Below the pieces are notes generated by a model. That model did not search any database, was not told the origin of the DNA, and saw only the letters and a list, made by a program, of their open reading frames with translations. Made by a program: the position numbers and the translations under genes. Source: VAZQ01 sp036498625 (GTDB lineage Bacteria > Pseudomonadota > Alphaproteobacteria > Rhizobiales > Xanthobacteraceae). From it: 15,551 nt of DNA. Below, piece by piece: positions 14,831 through 15,551 of this stretch. The stretch lies in the NCBI GenBank assembly GCA_036498625.1, contig DASYFD010000151.1, positions 1 to 15,551 of the forward strand, read 5' to 3'. The stretch's first letter is position 1. Each line of letters opens with the position of its first letter.

Positions 14831-15250
14831 TCACGCCGGCTTGTCCTCCACGGCCGCCTCGCTGCGGCGCACCTTGGGGCGGCCGTTCTTGCGGATGTCC
14901 TGGCGGGTCACGTAATCGATGATCATGACATTGTCCTGGCTGCCGGAGCGGTGGCCCATCATGATCATCGGTCCGTCGCCGGAATTGACCAGCTGATAGA
15001 ACGAGCCGCCCGTGATCAGCGCCGCCATGCCGGGCTTGAGCACCGCCGCGCCGCCGTCCGGGAACCGCATGGTGCATTCGCCCTGGAAGCAGGTGAAGAC
15101 CTGGTCCTCGTTGTGGCAGTGCAGCTCGTCATGGTCGCCCGGGTTGGGATAATAGTGCACCCAGGCATGCAGCTTGCGGGTGTTCATCACCACGGTGCGC
15201 TTCTTCTCGCGCAGCGCGATCGCCTTCGGATCGATGATCTCGATTCCCAT
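14831..15250 (-). CDS. Single-domain cupin protein
   Basis: 139-residue cytoplasmic cupin. Cupin motif 1 is GDHDELHCHNEDQVFTCFQG (38-57) with HxH at 44 and 46 and Gln50 in place of the usual later Glu; E48 might substitute. Motif 2 is GGSFYQLVNSGDGPM (81-95), where the usual metal-binding His is replaced by Phe/Tyr. The site may therefore bind metal weakly or serve as a binding or regulatory fold rather than a classical dioxygenase. The C-terminus (115-139) is basic and unstructured. A GGAGAGGA Shine-Dalgarno lies 5 bases ahead of ATG. Starts 15 bases after the stop of the preceding gene, so the two form an operon. Substrate unknown. Confidence 0.85.
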   Translation of the reverse strand: MGIEIIDPKAIALREKKRTVVMNTRKLHAWVHYYPNPGDHDELHCHNEDQVFTCFQGECTMRFPDGGAAVLKPGMAALITGGSFYQLVNSGDGPMIMMGHRSGSQDNVMIIDYVTRQDIRKNGRPKVRRSEAAVEDKPA

Positions 15251-15265
15251 GGAAGTCCTCTCCAG

Positions 15266-15551
15266 CTATTTGCGCGCGAGCGTGCCCCAGGCGACGTAGG
15301 TCTCGCCCTTGTAGCCGCCGACCCATCCCCAGACCAGCTTTTCGCCCGCCGGCGTCACCGTCAGGGTGCCGTCGATGCAGCCGCCGCCGCTGTTGATGCC
15401 GCCGTGCGTAATGGCCTCGGTGTAAAAGACATAGCCGTTGGCGGCGCCCGCGCGCGTGAGCTTGCCGCCGCATTTGAGCTCCGGATACTCGGTCTCGGCC
15501 GAATTCGCCGAAATCGTCATGATCACGCTGCACCCGGTCTGGCCCTTGTTC
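15266..15551 (-). CDS. Probable exported protein of unknown function (partial, 5' end outside window)
   Basis: The last 94 codons of a gene entering from the right edge. The frame stays open to the edge (reading NKGQTGCSVIMTISANSA), so the internal ATG at 15526 is probably not the start. Small, Gly- and Thr-rich beta-type sequence with Cys residues in QTGC, LKCGG and GGGCIDG and repeated aromatic strands (YVFYTEAI, LVWGWVGGYKG, TYVAWGTLARK). The pattern fits a secreted beta-rich domain, but the signal peptide would lie outside the window. Operon with the cupin 15 bases downstream. Function unknown. Confidence 0.7.
   Translation of the reverse strand, partial: NKGQTGCSVIMTISANSAETEYPELKCGGKLTRAGAANGYVFYTEAITHGGINSGGGCIDGTLTVTPAGEKLVWGWVGGYKGETYVAWGTLARK

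Noticed and set aside
1..15551. CRISPR arrays, tRNA or rRNA genes
   Set aside because: No regularly spaced repeats and no cloverleaf or rRNA-like sequence were seen in the window.

Overview
The window is high-GC DNA with tightly packed genes and strong third-position G/C bias. Its gene content points to an alphaproteobacterium, most likely Hyphomicrobiales (Bradyrhizobium-, Xanthobacteraceae- or Methylobacterium-like). The indicators are a two-domain invasion-associated locus B (IalB) protein, a Tat-exported gluconate-dehydrogenase-type subunit with its GMC flavoenzyme, and a large GGDEF/EAL sensor. The taxonomic assignment is inferred from family content only; there is no rRNA or other marker in the window.

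Layout. (1) 1-1781, minus: a membrane-associated periplasmic dehydrogenase operon, with the small Tat subunit followed by the GMC/FAD large subunit, which runs off the left edge. (2) 1986-4913, minus: a 975-residue membrane sensor with periplasmic domain, HAMP, PAS, GGDEF and EAL domains, both catalytic modules looking intact. (3) 5078-6580, minus: a GT22 (Alg9/PIG-B-like) multi-pass mannosyltransferase. (4) 6818-7996, plus: an exported NHL-type beta-propeller with a good promoter, divergent from the GT22 gene. (5) 7997-9298: an AT-richer accessory patch holding a palindrome, a 12-codon ORF and the 'mobile mystery protein' A/B pair (XRE regulator plus Fic-domain protein) with overlapping ATGA. 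(6) 9401-10880, minus: two tandem paralogous secreted proteins with an endostatin/C-type-lectin-like sequence pattern. (7) 10881-11410: a 530-base intergenic region with palindromes and a textbook plus-strand intrinsic terminator that follows no protein gene, suggesting a short RNA. (8) 11411-13630, plus: a phenol-hydroxylase-type FAD monooxygenase and a conserved protein of unknown function. (9) 13663-15551, minus: a secreted protein (cut by the right edge), a cupin, and an IalB gene whose second domain has been split off by a +1 frameshift.

How the genes work together. Most units are independent. Clear functional couplings are the small and large dehydrogenase subunits (3-base gap), the XRE/Fic pair (4-base overlap, probably self-regulated), the two lectin-like paralogs (37-base gap), and the secreted protein with the cupin (15-base gap). 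Many products are predicted to be exported or membrane-bound: dehydrogenase, sensor, GT22, propeller, lectin-like pair, IalB and probably the edge protein.

The parts most worth a second look are the XRE/Fic module with its unusual Fic loop and apparently leaderless promoter, the orphan terminator and putative sRNA at about 11196-11257, the paired lectin-like secreted proteins, and the broken tandem IalB gene.
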